From Microstegium vimineum (lineage: Eukaryota; Streptophyta; Magnoliopsida; Poales; Poaceae): 64,000 nucleotides of DNA. This document shows positions 34,904 to 48,243 of this stretch, piece after piece; position 1 is the stretch's first letter; every line of letters starts with the position of its first letter. Location of the stretch: the NCBI GenBank assembly GCA_022036555.1, contig CM039122.1, positions 52,960,693 through 53,024,692 on the forward strand. Direction: 5' to 3'. The translations under genes were made by a program, and so were the position numbers. The notes beneath the pieces are model-generated. The model was given only the letters and a program-made list of their open reading frames with translations. It ran no database searches and was not told the origin of the DNA.

Positions 34904-37900
34904 TTTTTTTAGATAATAGATAAAAATATCCGACTTCATCTATCGGAAGATAGACTCAGGCCAACAATTACAAGAACCCAGTCCACATCAAACTTACAAA
35001 CGTAATAAAAATTAAACAAGACGAAAGTCCTCCAAAGAAAAGCAACTAAAGGAAAACACTTGACTAGATTTGTCCAATGTTTTTTGAAGTAAGTCATCCA
35101 GAGAATCTAAAGAACTGCAAAGATGATGTCTCCAGATGTTGAGCAACCAGAACGAGCTGTCTTTTCTGCTCATCATGCCGCCGTAGCTTTGCCCACTGGC
35201 GCAGCCAGTGAGTACCCCAGAATAGAACCTGCAAAAAAGATTTTGGAGCACATCTGTCAAAAATTACCTCATTCCTTGTTAGCCAAATCGTCCAACACAA
35301 TGCAGAGGCAATCGTTAATAATAACCGGTTTTTCTTTTTACTCCCTTTTTAGACCAATTGGTAAACATGTCATTCACAGATTGGGGAGGTGAAACCCCAA
35401 ATAACAAGTGAACCGCACGTCACAAAAATTTGGCATAAACACAATCCAAAAAGAGGTGGTGATTAGTCTCTAGACTATGACAAAAACAACAACTAGTATC
35501 CCCATTCCAGTTTTTTTTGCCAAATTATCCTTAGTTAAGATCACCCATTTTTTAGATACCAAAAAAAGATTTTAATCTTCATTGGTACTTTAATCCGCCA
35601 AATATCCTGTGAGACCCGGACCCCATTATTAATTAAAGCATCATACATTGTGTTAACCGAGAAAACGCCTGATGAATGTAAATTACATACAAACACATCT
35701 CTTTGGTTAAGAAGATTAGTATTTTGTACGGAGGCTACAATCCTGTGTCAATCCCTACGATTTCTCCCCACTAAATTACATCTAAATGCAATATTTAGTG
35801 GTATTGAACCAAGAACTTTAGCAACTGAATGTTGTTTCCTTCTTACAATGTTGAACAAGTTGGAGTATCTATCCTTCAATGGCTTGTCCCCTATCCAAAT
35901 ATCCAACCAGAACCTGATTTGGGAGCCATCTTGCACTTTAAAGGATCCAAACCCCATAAATGATTCCTTGACATTCATCAGGCTTTTCTAGAAATAGGAG
36001 TCTGTACGTTTCTTAACACAGCTCCCAAAAGATTTATCTTTTAAATATTTGTCCTTAGCAAATCCTGTCATAACCCCTCTTCATTTAGAAGCTTAAAAAT
36101 CCATTTGCTTAGTAAATCCTTGTTTTTGATTTCTAGATTGAGGATGCCCAATCCCCCTTGAATTTTTTGTTGACATAAGATTTCCCATCTAGCTAGTCTA
36201 TATTTTCTCTTATGTTGATCATTCTGCCAAAAGAACCTTGATTTGAAACAATCAATCTTTTCTAAAACTCCTTTTGGAATTTCAAGGAAAGACATCATAA
36301 ACATCGGTAAGCTGGAAAGCACCGAATTTAACAAGACCAACCGTCCTCCGGCTGAAAGCATTTTTTTCTTTCCAGCCACTAAGCCTCTTCTCTATTCTAT
36401 CTTCGATGATTTGTCAGTCCTTATTATTCAATTTCCTAACATTCATTGGTAGACCCAAATAACGAAAAGGAAAACCCCCGAGGTTACAACCAAACAGTTG
36501 CGAATAAAAGGATTCATGTTCCTTGGCTTCACCAAAGCAAAAAATCTCACTCTTATGAAAATTTATCTTGAGCCCAGATAGTTGTTCAAAGGTAGTAAGC
36601 AAAAATTTCATGTTTAATGCCTTTTCTACATCATGACTCATAAACAAGACTGTATCATCCACATACTGTAAGATGGATAGACCATCTTGGAGCAGATGAG
36701 GTATGACACCCTCAATTCTTCCTGCCTGCTTGGCTCTTTCAATTAAGACGGCCAACATATCTGCCACAATGTTAAAAAGAACTGGTGACATCGGGTCCCC
36801 TTGGCTTAGACCCTTTCTTGTTTGAAAATATGGTCCTAGTTGATCATTGACCTTTATGTTAACGTTACCCCCTGAGTAAACAACTTTACCCAGTCGCACC
36901 ATTTTTGAGAGAAGCCTTTCATATGCAAGGTTTGCTGTAGGAAACTCCAATTAACTTTGTCATAAGCCTTTTCAAAGTCAATTTTAAAAATGACCCCACT
37001 CTGCTTCTTTGAATGAAGCTCGTGAATGGTCTCATGGAGGATCACAGCCCCTTCCATAATATTTCTCCCAGGTAAAAAGGTCGTTTGAGTTGGTCTAATT
37101 ACCTTGTGAGCTACTATAGACAATCTATTGGTTGCCACTTTGGTAAAATTTTTGAAAGAGACATTCAACAAACAGATGGGCCTGTATTGTTAAATGGTTT
37201 TCGCATCTTTACTTTTTGGCAACAAGATTATTGTCCCAAAGTTAAGACTACTCAGGTTTAGGTCCCCATTATACAACTCCGTAAACAAAGCTATCAGATC
37301 GTCTTTTATTAAATCCCAGAAGACCTGATAAAACTCTAGCGGGAATCCATCTGGGCCTGGCGCCTTATTATGCTCCATTTGGAGAATTGCAGTCCTAACT
37401 TCATCCTCAGTAAACTCAGCAGTTAACAACTCATTCTCGAGCACCGAGACTTGTGGGATGTCCACAATATTGGACTCCTCCAAAGAAATGTTAGAGTTCC
37501 CAGGTGGACCAAACAATGATTTGTAATACTTGGTAATATGCTTTTTGAGTTGAGCATCACCAGTTACAATATCACTGCCATCCTCTAACTGAAAAATGTG
37601 AGATTTCCTATGGTGGCCATTTGCCAGTAAATGAAAGTATTTTGTATTTGCATCACCCTCCAGGAGATGTTTGGCTTTAGCCCTCTTGTACCATTTTAAT
37701 TCTTCCTCCCTAAGCAACTCAGCTAGTCTTTCATTTAAGACATGCTTTAGATTTAATTCTGAAACATCAAGCAAGACTGTTTCTACCTTTTTATCCAGGA
37801 AGTCTAGCTTATCCAACAAGACCGTTTTTTCTTGTTTGTACGCGCCACTTGAGTTTTTTGCCCACCCTCTAAGGTATTGGCGGAGACGTCTTATCTTTGT

Positions 37901-39110
37901 CTGCCACCTAACTAGAGGAGACCCTGTCACAACAACATTCTTCCAGACATTATGTACCATATCAACAAAACCATATCTTGTCAACCAACCTAATTCAAAC
38001 TTGAATTGAGGTTGATAAGACGAGGAGACATTCTTCATATTACAAAGTAAAGGTGTATGATCTGAAATCTCCCTTGTTAAGGCATTAACAGTAATGTCTG
38101 GAAATTTTCCTTCAAAATCAGTGCACACCAACACCCTATCCAACTTCTCAAAGGTTTGATTTTGCAAGTGATTTGCCTAGGTGAATTTCCTCCCCGAAAG
38201 TTCAACTTCTCTAAAGTTTAACGTATCAATTATCGCATTAAAGAGAAAAGGCCACCTATTATCAAACTGAGAATTATTCTTCTCATCGGGTCGGCGCATA
38301 ATGTTAAAATCACCACCTATTATAATAGGTAAGGTATCTTTTGAACACACTCGAACCAATTCTGAAAGAAAATTTGACTTATGAATTTTCTGGGCTGGTC
38401 CATAAACCGAAATCAAGTTAAATTTGAAACCATCCTGCTTATACCTAACTTTGAAGCGAATGGAAAAATCTCCTTCTTCAATTTCCCCAATATCAAAAAT
38501 CGATAAATTAACACCAAGAATCATACCACCAGATCTACCATGTGGGGACTTACAATGCCACAAAAAATCCCTGCCGGCGCAGATATTATTCAAAGTGGAT
38601 TGCGGGAAGCTATCCCTACTGGTTTCTGATAAGGCAATGAAATCTAGATTTTTTTTTCTTTTGTTAAATCTGAAAGAAACCTATATTTTTTGGGTCTGCA
38701 AACCCATTACCATTCCAAAAAAAATCTCTTTCATTTAAACAGTGTTTTTCTTAAGCCCTTTCCCCTTCCTTCGAACCCTCCTAAACTGTGATAAAGGGGT
38801 TTGTAGACATACAAAATCACAACCCCCATCACCTAAGGTTTCCGAAATATCTGAACAAATGACATTCAAGGCTTCTACATCTAATCCATCCTCTAAGGAA
38901 CAAACTGACGAACCATCCATCTCCTCAAGTACACTAGATAAAGAACTTTTCTCAACAGCCTCCAAAAGCCTAGACGCTTCAACTTGCTTTAAAAAAATTA
39001 ATGAATCTGAAATTGATTGGTCACTATCCCCCAGAACAATCCTCAAAGAACTTGTGGTCTCTAATAAGCAAGAATTATCTAAATTAATGAATTGTAAGGA
39101 AAAGGAATAT
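34904..39110 (-). mobile_element. L1-type non-LTR retrotransposon (LINE), degenerate
   Basis: On the minus strand this has, in order: an acidic/serine ORF piece (39046-38735), an AP-type endonuclease (38593-38177, IIIGGDFNIMRRPDEKNN) with an in-frame stop just before SDHTPLL, a linker (38167-37190), a reverse transcriptase (37171-36414: FKIDFEKAYDKVNW, GLSQGDPMSPVLFN, LQYVDDTVLF with an intact YVDD), a further part (36379-36068) and a C-terminal tail (WLTRNEVIFD, 35300-35094). It ends in a short A-run on the minus strand (34904-34910). The coding part is broken into at least six pieces by stops and shifts. The 5' end and target duplication were not found. Confidence 0.85.
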
Positions 39111-41056
39111 ACTGACTTTTTTCTACAAGGTATACGTCCACTCCTCCATTAGCCGTAAGAAGAATATGTAGTGAGATAAACCATTTGAGTCCCACGGTCT
39201 TTGGAGTCCTTGTGCCCGTGTACCGTGTATGCACCCAGCGAGTGCGGGCGGAAAGCAGCGGCGCAGAGGATCTGGTGGTCGCGCGTCCCATGTCCATGTG
39301 CAGATGTGCTACCGCGACGGGTGGCGGGGCCCGCGAGGGCATTACGTGGTGCATGCAAGACAAGCCGTCCGTGACGGGTGCCTCGCTTTTCCTCCCCTGC
39401 TGGCGGGCCCGGTATCTCCGAACGCGAGATTACGGCGCTGCCCCCCGTGTGGCGTCTCGTTGCGACGTGTGCCGGGTGTGCTGTGCACCGCACCGTCAGC
39501 CCATCACATTACAGATTCACACGCACCAAATGCCCTCGTCTATGGACTATGGGTAAGCTTGTTTCAGCTAGATAGACACGGTTCCAAACACGCCGATAGA
39601 TGACCAACGTAGATTGTTTCTGAACTCTTATGACATTTTAATTTTTAAACTCTATTTTAGATCCATATTTATTCAAACGGCCGGGTTCAGCTTCATATGT
39701 CAACTATATCTTTCATGGCCATGGTCGATCGCGGCACGCCTCCACTGCTGTTGCGGCTGCTCTCCCTCACTACTCTAATGGCAGTTTCAATGGTGAGTTT
39801 CACAATATTATTTTCAAGACTGTCATGTTATATGAATTGAAATAAAATTTAAGTGAAACATATATTCACTTTCATTCTATTCTTTCATAGACATTTAATT
39901 TCATAACTAACAGAGAGTTGATATTCGTAGCAAGAGAGTTTCATCTATATAAAACACATTTATTTTCTTTCTTCTTAAATAATCATAAAAATACCTATGT
40001 TATAACATATTTAATATGAATAAAACTTAAATAAAACTCCCAAGACTGACCTAACGACTGTGCTCGTCTCTGTGGCAGTGGCTCACCTCCTAGCAATGGC
40101 GTCGGCATTGACAATAGGATGAGCTCGTACGGTGTGCCGAGTTTGCAGAGAGGAAAAATACATTTTTATTCAAATAACTTTTAAGAAATTTGTAAAAATT
40201 TGTGTAGTTTAAACCCCTCGTATCTTTTATTTCACGCGGCATGAATTCACACATGTTTGGGTCTATATAAGACAAACAAAATTTAAAAATCAAAATGATA
40301 TACTTTAGTTCAAAAACTAGGATGATACACCATCACAAGTTTAAAGACTGGCCATAAATTTTATTTTAGTTTTTTTTAAAAAAACTTCTAAGTATGATTT
40401 TCTAGAGGTTTTTCACGTTTTCCACCAAGTAAGACATATATTAGGTCCTCTTATCGTTTTGAAAGACACCATCCTTAGACTATGCATTTGACAATCTTTA
40501 GGTATATTTAAGACCGTTTAAAATCAAATACATAGACTTCCCAACAAAGAATGGATGATTGTTTCCACCGCCAAAGACAACCATCGCACGATTGAAGTAG
40601 CGCTCCTGTTTCCTGTATCGCAGGATAGATGCCGCGATACCGACATCCTATCTCACGGTAGCTACGCTACGCTCCCAAAAACACACTGTTTCTCTAGCAT
40701 GCCCGCGCGCTGGATGATAAATGAAAGCAAAAATAGCTAGGAGAAAATGATTGGTAATTAAATTAAGTTTAGCTCACTGCACACGGTCGTTTTCTTGCCA
40801 ACTAAATTAATCTTCAGAACCTAACATAACATCGAAATAAATTCTTCCGAGTATCAGTTCATCAGGACCTAATATAATACTCCAGCTCTATATAAAGTTT
40901 AAGGACCAGTTTGTAGGGGCTCCGACTCCAGATACTGAAGCAATACTAGAGGATTGCTTTTAGGGCGAGACGCGGAGCTGTCCGGCTCTTCTTACGGGGC
41001 AGGGCAGGGAGCCAGAATCGCCGGGAACGCCGGAACGGTGCCAAACACTGTAGTTA
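39111..41056. other. intergenic region
   Basis: A GC-rich patch (39190-39540) with overlapping chance frames on both strands, followed by AT-rich spacer. I see no splice-consistent gene model, no domain and no RNA gene. Confidence 0.4.
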
Positions 41057-41375
41057 GGGCATATTTGGTGCTTTATTAGTGAAGCTGGTTTTTTTAGAAA
41101 ATAACTTAATGCACAACTCTGTAGGTGAAGCTGAGCTATTTTGAAAAAAATATTTAGCAAAACAGCTTCACCAACAACTTTATGCATAAATATAAGAGAG
41201 AAAGGGGGAGAGAGCTGTGATAAACTACTATTTTCAGTTTCATCCCACTTCATATCTTTGTGAAAGGGGAAGAAAAATAGTTTTATGCGTGAAACTGTTT
41301 TAAAATTAAGTGTTTGGTAAAAAAAACAGCTTATAACAGCTTTATGAAGCTGTTGTGAGTTGTACCAAACACTCC
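41057..41375. mobile_element. Tourist-like MITE, copy A
   Basis: Starts GGGCATATTTGGTGCTTTAT and ends GTTGTACCAAACACTCC; the ends are imperfect inverted repeats (TTTGGT/ACCAAA). Internal words GTGAAGCTG, AAAACAGCTTCACCAACA, TTTATGCATAAATAT and TTTCATCCCACTTCATATCT are shared with the copy at 59705-60006. The left flank is TTA; the right flank is not an exact match. Confidence 0.7.
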
Positions 41376-44300
41376 AGTTTAATTAGTTTTGTCATCGTTA
41401 TGTAAACACCCCAGTCTAATTAGTTTTGTCATCGTTATGTGAAAGGATAGCATGTCGCTTTTTTTTATAAGACATGTCGCTTTTCATACACATACGGGGT
41501 GATGCTTTATTTCTTTAAACCCGGCCACGTATGTTGATGGCGCCATTAGCGGTCAATTATTATATGTTACTCTAAACTTAACTAATGAAGATACCGCTGC
41601 ATAAAACTTACACGTCCGCATTACAAAAACGAAGTGGCAAGGAAGCTATAGCCTATAGGGAGCGGGCTACACGTTTATGCAACGTCAGAAGTTAGGTGTG
41701 TTCACATATTTTTCTTGAATCTTTTTATAGAGAAAGATATTTTTCTTGCAATTGTCATCGGTGCCGTCGTCTACCTCCATTGAAAAATCACCGCAGGTAC
41801 CAAAAAATAGTGCCAAAGCCAAGGGCTAGCTAGAATTTAAATGAGTATATATGTTTCACTTTCAGCACAAGAAAACTTAACAAACTGAGCTCCGTTTAAT
41901 TAGTTGGCACTGTACTAGCATAGACTTTAATTTCAATACTGCCTCCACCCTAAAGTAAATCAACTTCTTGCTAGTTTAGGAAAAAAAATATTATATTTGT
42001 GAAAAACTCTCAGTGTTCTTCACTATACACATTTTTCTTGTAACTCATACAGTTACACCATCTTTTGAATCAATGAGAAGATACATCTCTATTAACATCG
42101 AAGACCCTATTTGGATCAAGTATAACTTATATAAAGCTGCCAAGGAAAGCTCTAGCCGATTGAAACAATTTAGATTATAGCCTATTCGATAGAACTTCAC
42201 TCTTTGATTCTTAGCTCCAACTCCTTAATTATCTGATGGGGTGATTCTTGTTGATTCTGGTGGAGGAGCAGATGAGAGTTGATACTGAAGTGATTCTAGT
42301 GGGGGATTCAATCGGGAATTCGGGACGAGTGATGAGCTGGTTTTTAGCTCCTAGCTACTAGTGTCATTGGATAAGTGATGATTCTTGTTTGCTTCCCATC
42401 AGAACTTGTGTGCTTTTTTGCTGTTTGGCTAAGGAGAGATGATTCTCACGAGGGAAACTGCTCTAGAGAGTAGTGTGACACAATCCCTTATAGCTCAACT
42501 TCCAACATATTTTGACCTATCCAACCACTCATTTTTTTTTAAAAAAACTATAAGCTATGTCACCTCACCTATAAAATTCCAGAGGATCCAAACAATCCAT
42601 AAATCATAAAGTTGGTTTAATTTTATTCCAAAAACTTATTTATTTTTGACATTTATAAAAACAATATATTAATAAATGCATTACCAAGATATATCCCATA
42701 GAGAATTTAATACAATAATTTGATGTTGTAGATGATTTTTTTAATAAACTAAATATCAAGATTAGAAGAGTCTGACCTAGACTAAAGTGACATATTGTTT
42801 AAAACGGATCGAGTATTTCGATTTTGACGGCCGCATCCACCATCTTGTGGGGGCATGCAGTGAGGACCATCCTATATAATCCTATGCTCTTGGACCACAA
42901 AATAAATGGGGTCAGCACAAAATTGCATCAGCACGTCACATAGGTGAGTGTGAGTCCACGGTGCCGCAGCAAGCTGCAAGCCACAGCATGATCTTCTTCA
43001 ATATTCCCTCACAACCCTAGCATGGTTTTTCCAGTAGAAAATACGAATAGACATAAAAGAAAACAGGAATACAAGTACATGTACATCTAGTTTCCACATG
43101 GGGTGATAACATGCGGAAACCCATGGAGCATGCGCTGGACGAGCGAGACGAGGGCTCGATGGAATCTTTCAGTGCAAATCGTGGCTAGTAGCCCACCACA
43201 CATGGACATGGGCAATGGACCACCAGCAGGCAGCAGCCCAACCCCGGCCACATTGGCTGTCGACTCCAGCCACATGGCCTCCGCGCAGCAATGCTGCAGG
43301 CCGCACGGTAAAATGCATGGCGATGGCAGCAGTAGACGACAGGAGAACTGCCGGACACGGCCGGACAGCCAGCCGGAGCCCGGAGCGAAGAAGCTGCAGC
43401 TCGGCCGTGGTAGCGAACAGCCGGCCGTTTTGGCCGCTGGAATGGATCATGGATGGAGTCTGCTGGGAGCCTGGGAGATGGTTAGGTGTGGTTGGACGCG
43501 AAGGTCCCTGGAGTCCTGGACCCGCGGAGAGGCCGGAGTCCACTCGAGTGGAATCACCCGAATTCCCTGTCAGTCACCGGACAGTTACCCGACACGACGG
43601 CATGGACTGATCGATCATTGGTTGCCCGTCACCTTGTTCGCATCTCGACTTTGGATCTAGCAAGGATTCGTTGCATCCCGCCGCAGTTTTTACTAGCACT
43701 CTATATTTCTAAAACCCGTTAGTCATATTTTAACGTTAATTAATTTTTATTTAATTTTATAGAAAAATATATAAAATAAGTACCATGTAAAAATATACTG
43801 TACAATGAATCTGATGATAACACTATAAATCTTAATGTTTTTTTTTCTAAAAATTTGATTAAAATTTAAAATTTTAACTTAGCATAGCTCTAGAAAACTA
43901 TTCAAGGACAGAGGAATACTAGTTTCCTTTCTCTCGCAAAGATATAAAGCAAACATTTTGCACACATACTAGGCATATAGCCCCCAAAGTGTCATCCGAT
44001 CCGTTTGTCGCCTAGCTAGTATTTTTTTTCAGTGGTAGTTTGAGAACTGATTTAACGGATGTTGACTATATTATCCGTCTCCGAGAACAATTTAACTCTA
44101 GTGAGAGTAAAGGCTTACAGTATCCTGTAGCGACGAGAACGTCATAGTCAATCATCAATCGTATTCATCAGGCTAACTGCTCGAGTGTGGACGTGTGGTG
44201 AAACCAAGAGATGGCTACAGTAGGCCATGAATTATGAATTAGAAACTTTCACACATGATGGTGTCCACAATTCCTTGTTACTCGATAACACTAGTTAAGT

Positions 44301-45013
44301 TTCAGCACCTAGCATCTAGCAGCGAGGAAGATAATTTGGTAGTTTATTGTTCAAAACTACTACTTCCCCCCTAAATATAAGTCGCTTATTTTTAACTTTA
44401 ACCCAACTTCTAGATTTTTCTTAACTGTTCAATGGAACCAAAGTAATCTTTTAGCAAAAATAAATAGGTATACAATAACAAAGTAACATGGGGCCATGGT
44501 GTGCATAGAAGAAAGTGTAAGACCAGGCAATGCCATGGAAATTCATAATACAAATGGCATGAGTAGGGCGGAGGTTTCTAGAGATATTCGGCAATAGTTC
44601 TTATTTGGCTCCCTACTTTAGATTTGAGTAGTGAGGGTCAAAAAATCAACTACAGACCCTCTACCACACTCTCTATTCCTATTGGTTCTCTACTTTTCTC
44701 TCTTCACCTCTTACATCTATTGGTCCCCTATTTCACTCCTTACCTTTTTTTTCTCTCTCTGCTTTTTGATAGAGATGACAGATGGATCTCAATTGCCATT
44801 ATCTATTAAAGGATTTGAGGGGTCTAAATTAAAGGTTACTGCTAGAGATGAACAACAAATTTAAAACCTCAAAAATAGGGAAAGCCATTAAATCAAAAGT
44901 AGGGGCTCTGATTTGAGGACCCTTGTCGGAGATGTTCTAAGATTGTGGCACTGCATGTGTTTTTAGAAGGAAAACAATGAACGAGTAAAAAAAATGACAA
45001 ATCAAGCATAGTA
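41376..45013. other. intergenic region with MITE scraps
   Basis: No gene recognised. It has stowaway-like words at 41945-41990 and 44365-44400 (CTAAATATAAGTCGC), and a short repeat-like block at 44570-44940 (GAGGTTTCTAGAG ... TTGTCGGAGATGTTC). The frames at 43087-43722 are open on both strands because of base composition and have no recognisable product. Confidence 0.4.
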
Positions 45014-45237
45014 TCTCTCCGTTCTAAATTATAAGTCATTTTAAAATTTTAGAGAGTCAAAACATTTCAAGTTTGCTCAAAATTATAGAGAAATATTATA
45101 AAAATATATATAATTGATGAAGAATTTTAAATACTTAGTTTACATTATAAATGTTATCATTTTATTATATAAATTTAAGTCAAACTTGAGATAGTTTAAC
45201 TCTCTGAGTTCTGGGAATAACTTATAATTTGGAATGG
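45014..45237. mobile_element. Stowaway-like MITE
   Basis: Begins TCTCTCCGTTCTAAATTATA and ends TTATAATTTGGAATGG, inverted copies of the grass Stowaway terminus, with TA on both sides (45012-45013 and 45238-45239). Non-coding, 224 bp. Confidence 0.8.
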
Positions 45238-46140
45238 TATGCTTCTTCTAGCTAAAAATACAATTTTTGGATAGTAATATGTCAAAGTATATCAAGCATG
45301 ATCAAATTTATATAAAAAAATACTCATATTTATTGAATTTATCATGAAACAAATTTCTTAATATACTATTAACCGATAATACACCTAGGATTGTATATTT
45401 TTTGAGATGGGGGTATATGAATCTGATTGTGGTACTGTGCGCCACCATTTGTCATAGACTCATGGTGACTTCCACCTTTCTAATGGTTGTCCTTCACATT
45501 CCTCAAAAAAAAAAATGGTTGCCCATCACTATTGTGCATGGCTGGCTGGTGATGTACTTGCTATATGCCTTAATCCTGACAGACTCCAGTAAGCCCCCAA
45601 CTCAAACCACTAACCTCGTCGTAGTTGAAGAAGAAACTTTGTCCGTAGGACGGATCAGAGAACGAATACGATCGAGTGGAGAGGGAGGTATGAAAAAAAA
45701 AACAAGTGCAGTAGTATAAGAGAAGAACACGGCATTAGTGCATCACAATAGAGCACAATAGCATCCTCCCCATAATAATATAGTAATAATTGTTAAATAT
45801 AGAATCAACCTTCCAACTGTGCATGGTTCGTGTCTGATTTGGACTGAAACCATAGTGGGATTTTTTTTTATAAAAAAAGTAAATATAGAGTAATTTTTCA
45901 ATCCAAGCTGACCTCAGCATACGGCGTTGATGGTCCCTCACTCCCTTGACAGAAGATCCGGAGTGAGTTCTGACCATGCCTTAGTGGGCTGCTAACGTTT
46001 CTCACCTTTCACTCTTTCAGCGCAAAAGATGAGATGAGAAGGAAGATACCGGCCTACCGCTAACACCGTTCGTCTCCAGCGCCGGCCACCCACCGCTACC
46101 ACCCAGGGGCAAAATCGTCAACCCGCCATGGCATGGCGCC

Positions 46141-46148
46141 TATAAGAA
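46141..46148 (+). promoter_or_regulatory. TATA box of the HD-Zip gene
   Basis: TATAAGAA in a GC-rich setting, 346 bp before the uORF and 646 bp before the main start codon. Transcription would begin near 46170, giving a leader of about 615 nt. The exact start is inferred. Confidence 0.6.
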
Positions 46149-46486
46149 GCCCCCTCTCCATTTCTTCAAACTTTAGTTCCAGAGCCCTCCAAAGCAAAAA
46201 ATATTATCGAATATTAAAGCATTTTCCTCGTCGATCGATATAAAAATAGGAAGAACAAAAAGAAAGGTTTTTTCCTTTTCGCAACTCCGTCGTCGTCCAC
46301 CACCAACCTCCTCCGATCCGGCCGCCGCCGTAGCGTAGCGTAGCCGAGTTGTAGTCCCACTCCGGGACTCGCCAGAGCTAGCTTCGTTCTCCGGCGGACT
46401 AGCTAGCTGTTTCCGGCGAGTGGTCGATCGATCTCCTCCGCGCGGCAGAGGAGATCCCGCGGACGCTCAGAGGGGCTGGGGCGTGC

Positions 46487-46600
46487 ATGATGGGATTTTG
46501 GTTGATTCCGATGGAGACTCCGGCGAGGCTTCTGTGGAGCACCAGCTTCTTCCGCCACAAGATCGCCGCCATGCTCGCCTCCTCCTCCTGCTTCTTATAG
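46487..46600 (+). CDS. upstream ORF in the HD-Zip leader, 37 codons (conserved-peptide type)
   Basis: ATGATGGGATTTTGG... gives MMGFWLIPMETPARLLWSTS then FFRHKIAAMLASSSCFL and a stop. No ATG occurs earlier in the leader after the TATA box, so this is the first ATG a scanning ribosome meets. The first ATG has a poor context, but the second (46490) has A at -3 and G at +4. It ends 186 nt before the main start. The HD-Zip I gene ATHB1 in Arabidopsis has a conserved-peptide uORF (CPuORF33) that stalls ribosomes and lowers translation; this peptide sits in the same place and is a candidate for that class. That link is from memory and was not aligned. Confidence 0.7.
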   Translation: MMGFWLIPMETPARLLWSTSFFRHKIAAMLASSSCFL

Positions 46601-46786
46601 ATCCCACCCCTCACCGTCGTCGTCGGCAGCTAGCTCGCTAGCTTCTGTACATACGTCGACGTACGCCAGCCATATATAGATACGAAATATTAGTCTTCAT
46701 CCACCACTCCCGATTAAGCTAGTAATAATAATTCAGGCAAAGAACCTCGCTCCAAGCTTTTGCTTCGATCGATCTTGCATTGATCC

Positions 46787-48243
46787 ATGGAGTCCGGACG
46801 GCTCATCTTCAACGCGCCCGGCTCCGGCGCCGGGCAGATGCTCTTCCTGGACTGCGGCGCAGCCGGTGGTGGTCCCGGCGGCGGCGGCGGCTTGTTCCAT
46901 CGAGGTATTAGTCCCATCCAAATCTCTCTGTTTGCATGCTTCCTGCTTCGGTTTCGATCTTGGGCTTGGCTTGGGATTATTGTTCTTGTGTACTGATTGG
47001 GGTTGCCTTGCATGTGGGAGTGATGAAGGCGGGAGACCGATGCTTGGGCTTGAAGAAGGGCGCGGCGTGAAACGCCCCTTCTTCACCTCGCCCGACGAGC
47101 TCCTCGAGGAGGAGTACTACGACGAGCAGCTGCCGGAGAAGAAGCGCCGCCTCACCCCGGAGCAGGTAATTAAAGTCAACTGCTGCTCTTGCCTCTAGCT
47201 TGCCACATCTAGCTAGGCTAGGCAACAACACGTGTAGATAGACGATGTGCCGACCTGACGAGCTGCTGACGCGTGCATGGGCGGCATGGCGCGCACGACC
47301 GCACGTGTAGGTGCATCTGCTTGAGAGGAGCTTCGAGGAGGAGAACAAGCTGGAGCCGGAGCGCAAGACGGAGCTGGCTCGCAAGCTGGGCCTTCAGCCT
47401 CGCCAGGTGGCCGTCTGGTTCCAGAACCGCCGCGCCCGCTGGAAGACCAAGCAGCTCGAGCGCGACTTCGACCGCCTCAAGGCCTCCTTCGACGCTCTCC
47501 GCGCCGACCACGACGTCCTCCTCCAGGACAATCACCGCCTCCGCTCACAGGTGTATATATATCCTCTCCATCGATCGGTCGAGCTTTCTTCCATGGCCTC
47601 CCTCCAAGCAAGTACAGTACGTCGTTGCTGATGGACGTACGTGCTGTGGTGGTTTCATTCAATTCAGGTGGTGTCGTTGACCGAGAAGCTGCAAGAGAAG
47701 GAGGAGGCGACAGAGGGCGGCGCCACCGCTGACACCGACGCCTTGGCGGCGTTGCCGGCGGTGGTGGACATCGTCAAGGCTTCCATGGACGACGATGACG
47801 TCGAGGAGCCAACAGAGCCGACGGCGGCGGAGGCAGATGAGGCGGCGGCGTTCGAGGTGCAGCAGGTGAAGTCCGAGGACAGGCTGAGCACGGGCAGCGG
47901 CGGGAGCGCGGTGGTGGACGCGGACGCGCTGTTGTCGTACGGCCGGTTCGCCGGGGCCGTCGTCGATAGCAGCGTGGAGTCCTACTTCCCCGGCGGCGGC
48001 GAGGACCACCACTACCAGCACGACTGCGGCGGGATGGGTCCAGTAAACCACCACGGCGGCGCGGGAGGAGGAGGAGGAGGGATCCAGTCGGATGACGACG
48101 GCGCCGGCAGCGACGAGGGATGCAGCTACTACGCCGAGGAAGAAGCCGCCGCCGCCGCCGCGTTCTTCGCCGCCGGGCACGCCCACCACCACGCGGACGA
48201 CGACGAGGACGCCGCCCAGATCAGCTGGTGGATGTGGAACTAG
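46787..48243 (+). CDS. HOX16: HD-Zip class I homeobox transcription factor, HOX16-like
   Basis: A nuclear DNA-binding activator that recognises CAATNATTG-type sites as a dimer and is tied to stress and growth responses in this class. Exons are 46787-46904, 47029-47165, 47311-47550 and 47668-48243, all GT-AG, encoding 356 residues. The N-terminus MESGRLIFNAPGSGAGQMLF and KRPFFTSPDELLEEEYYDEQ are class I hallmarks. The homeodomain is about residues 77-134 (VAVWFQNRRARWKTKQLE). A leucine zipper follows directly (DFDRLKASFDALRADHDVLL). The tail is acidic and Ala/His-rich with SVESYFPGG, SDEGCSYY and a C-terminal ISWWMWN, an aromatic activation motif. Residues agree with rice HOX16 as I remember it; the ortholog call is likely, not proven. 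Confidence 0.92.

Noticed and set aside
43087..43722. Overlapping frames up to 185 residues on both strands
   Set aside because: No domain, no consistent codon bias, no splice-supported extension.
46399..46614. 71-residue minus-strand frame over the HD-Zip leader
   Set aside because: Antisense of the uORF region; explained by the sense peptide and GC composition.
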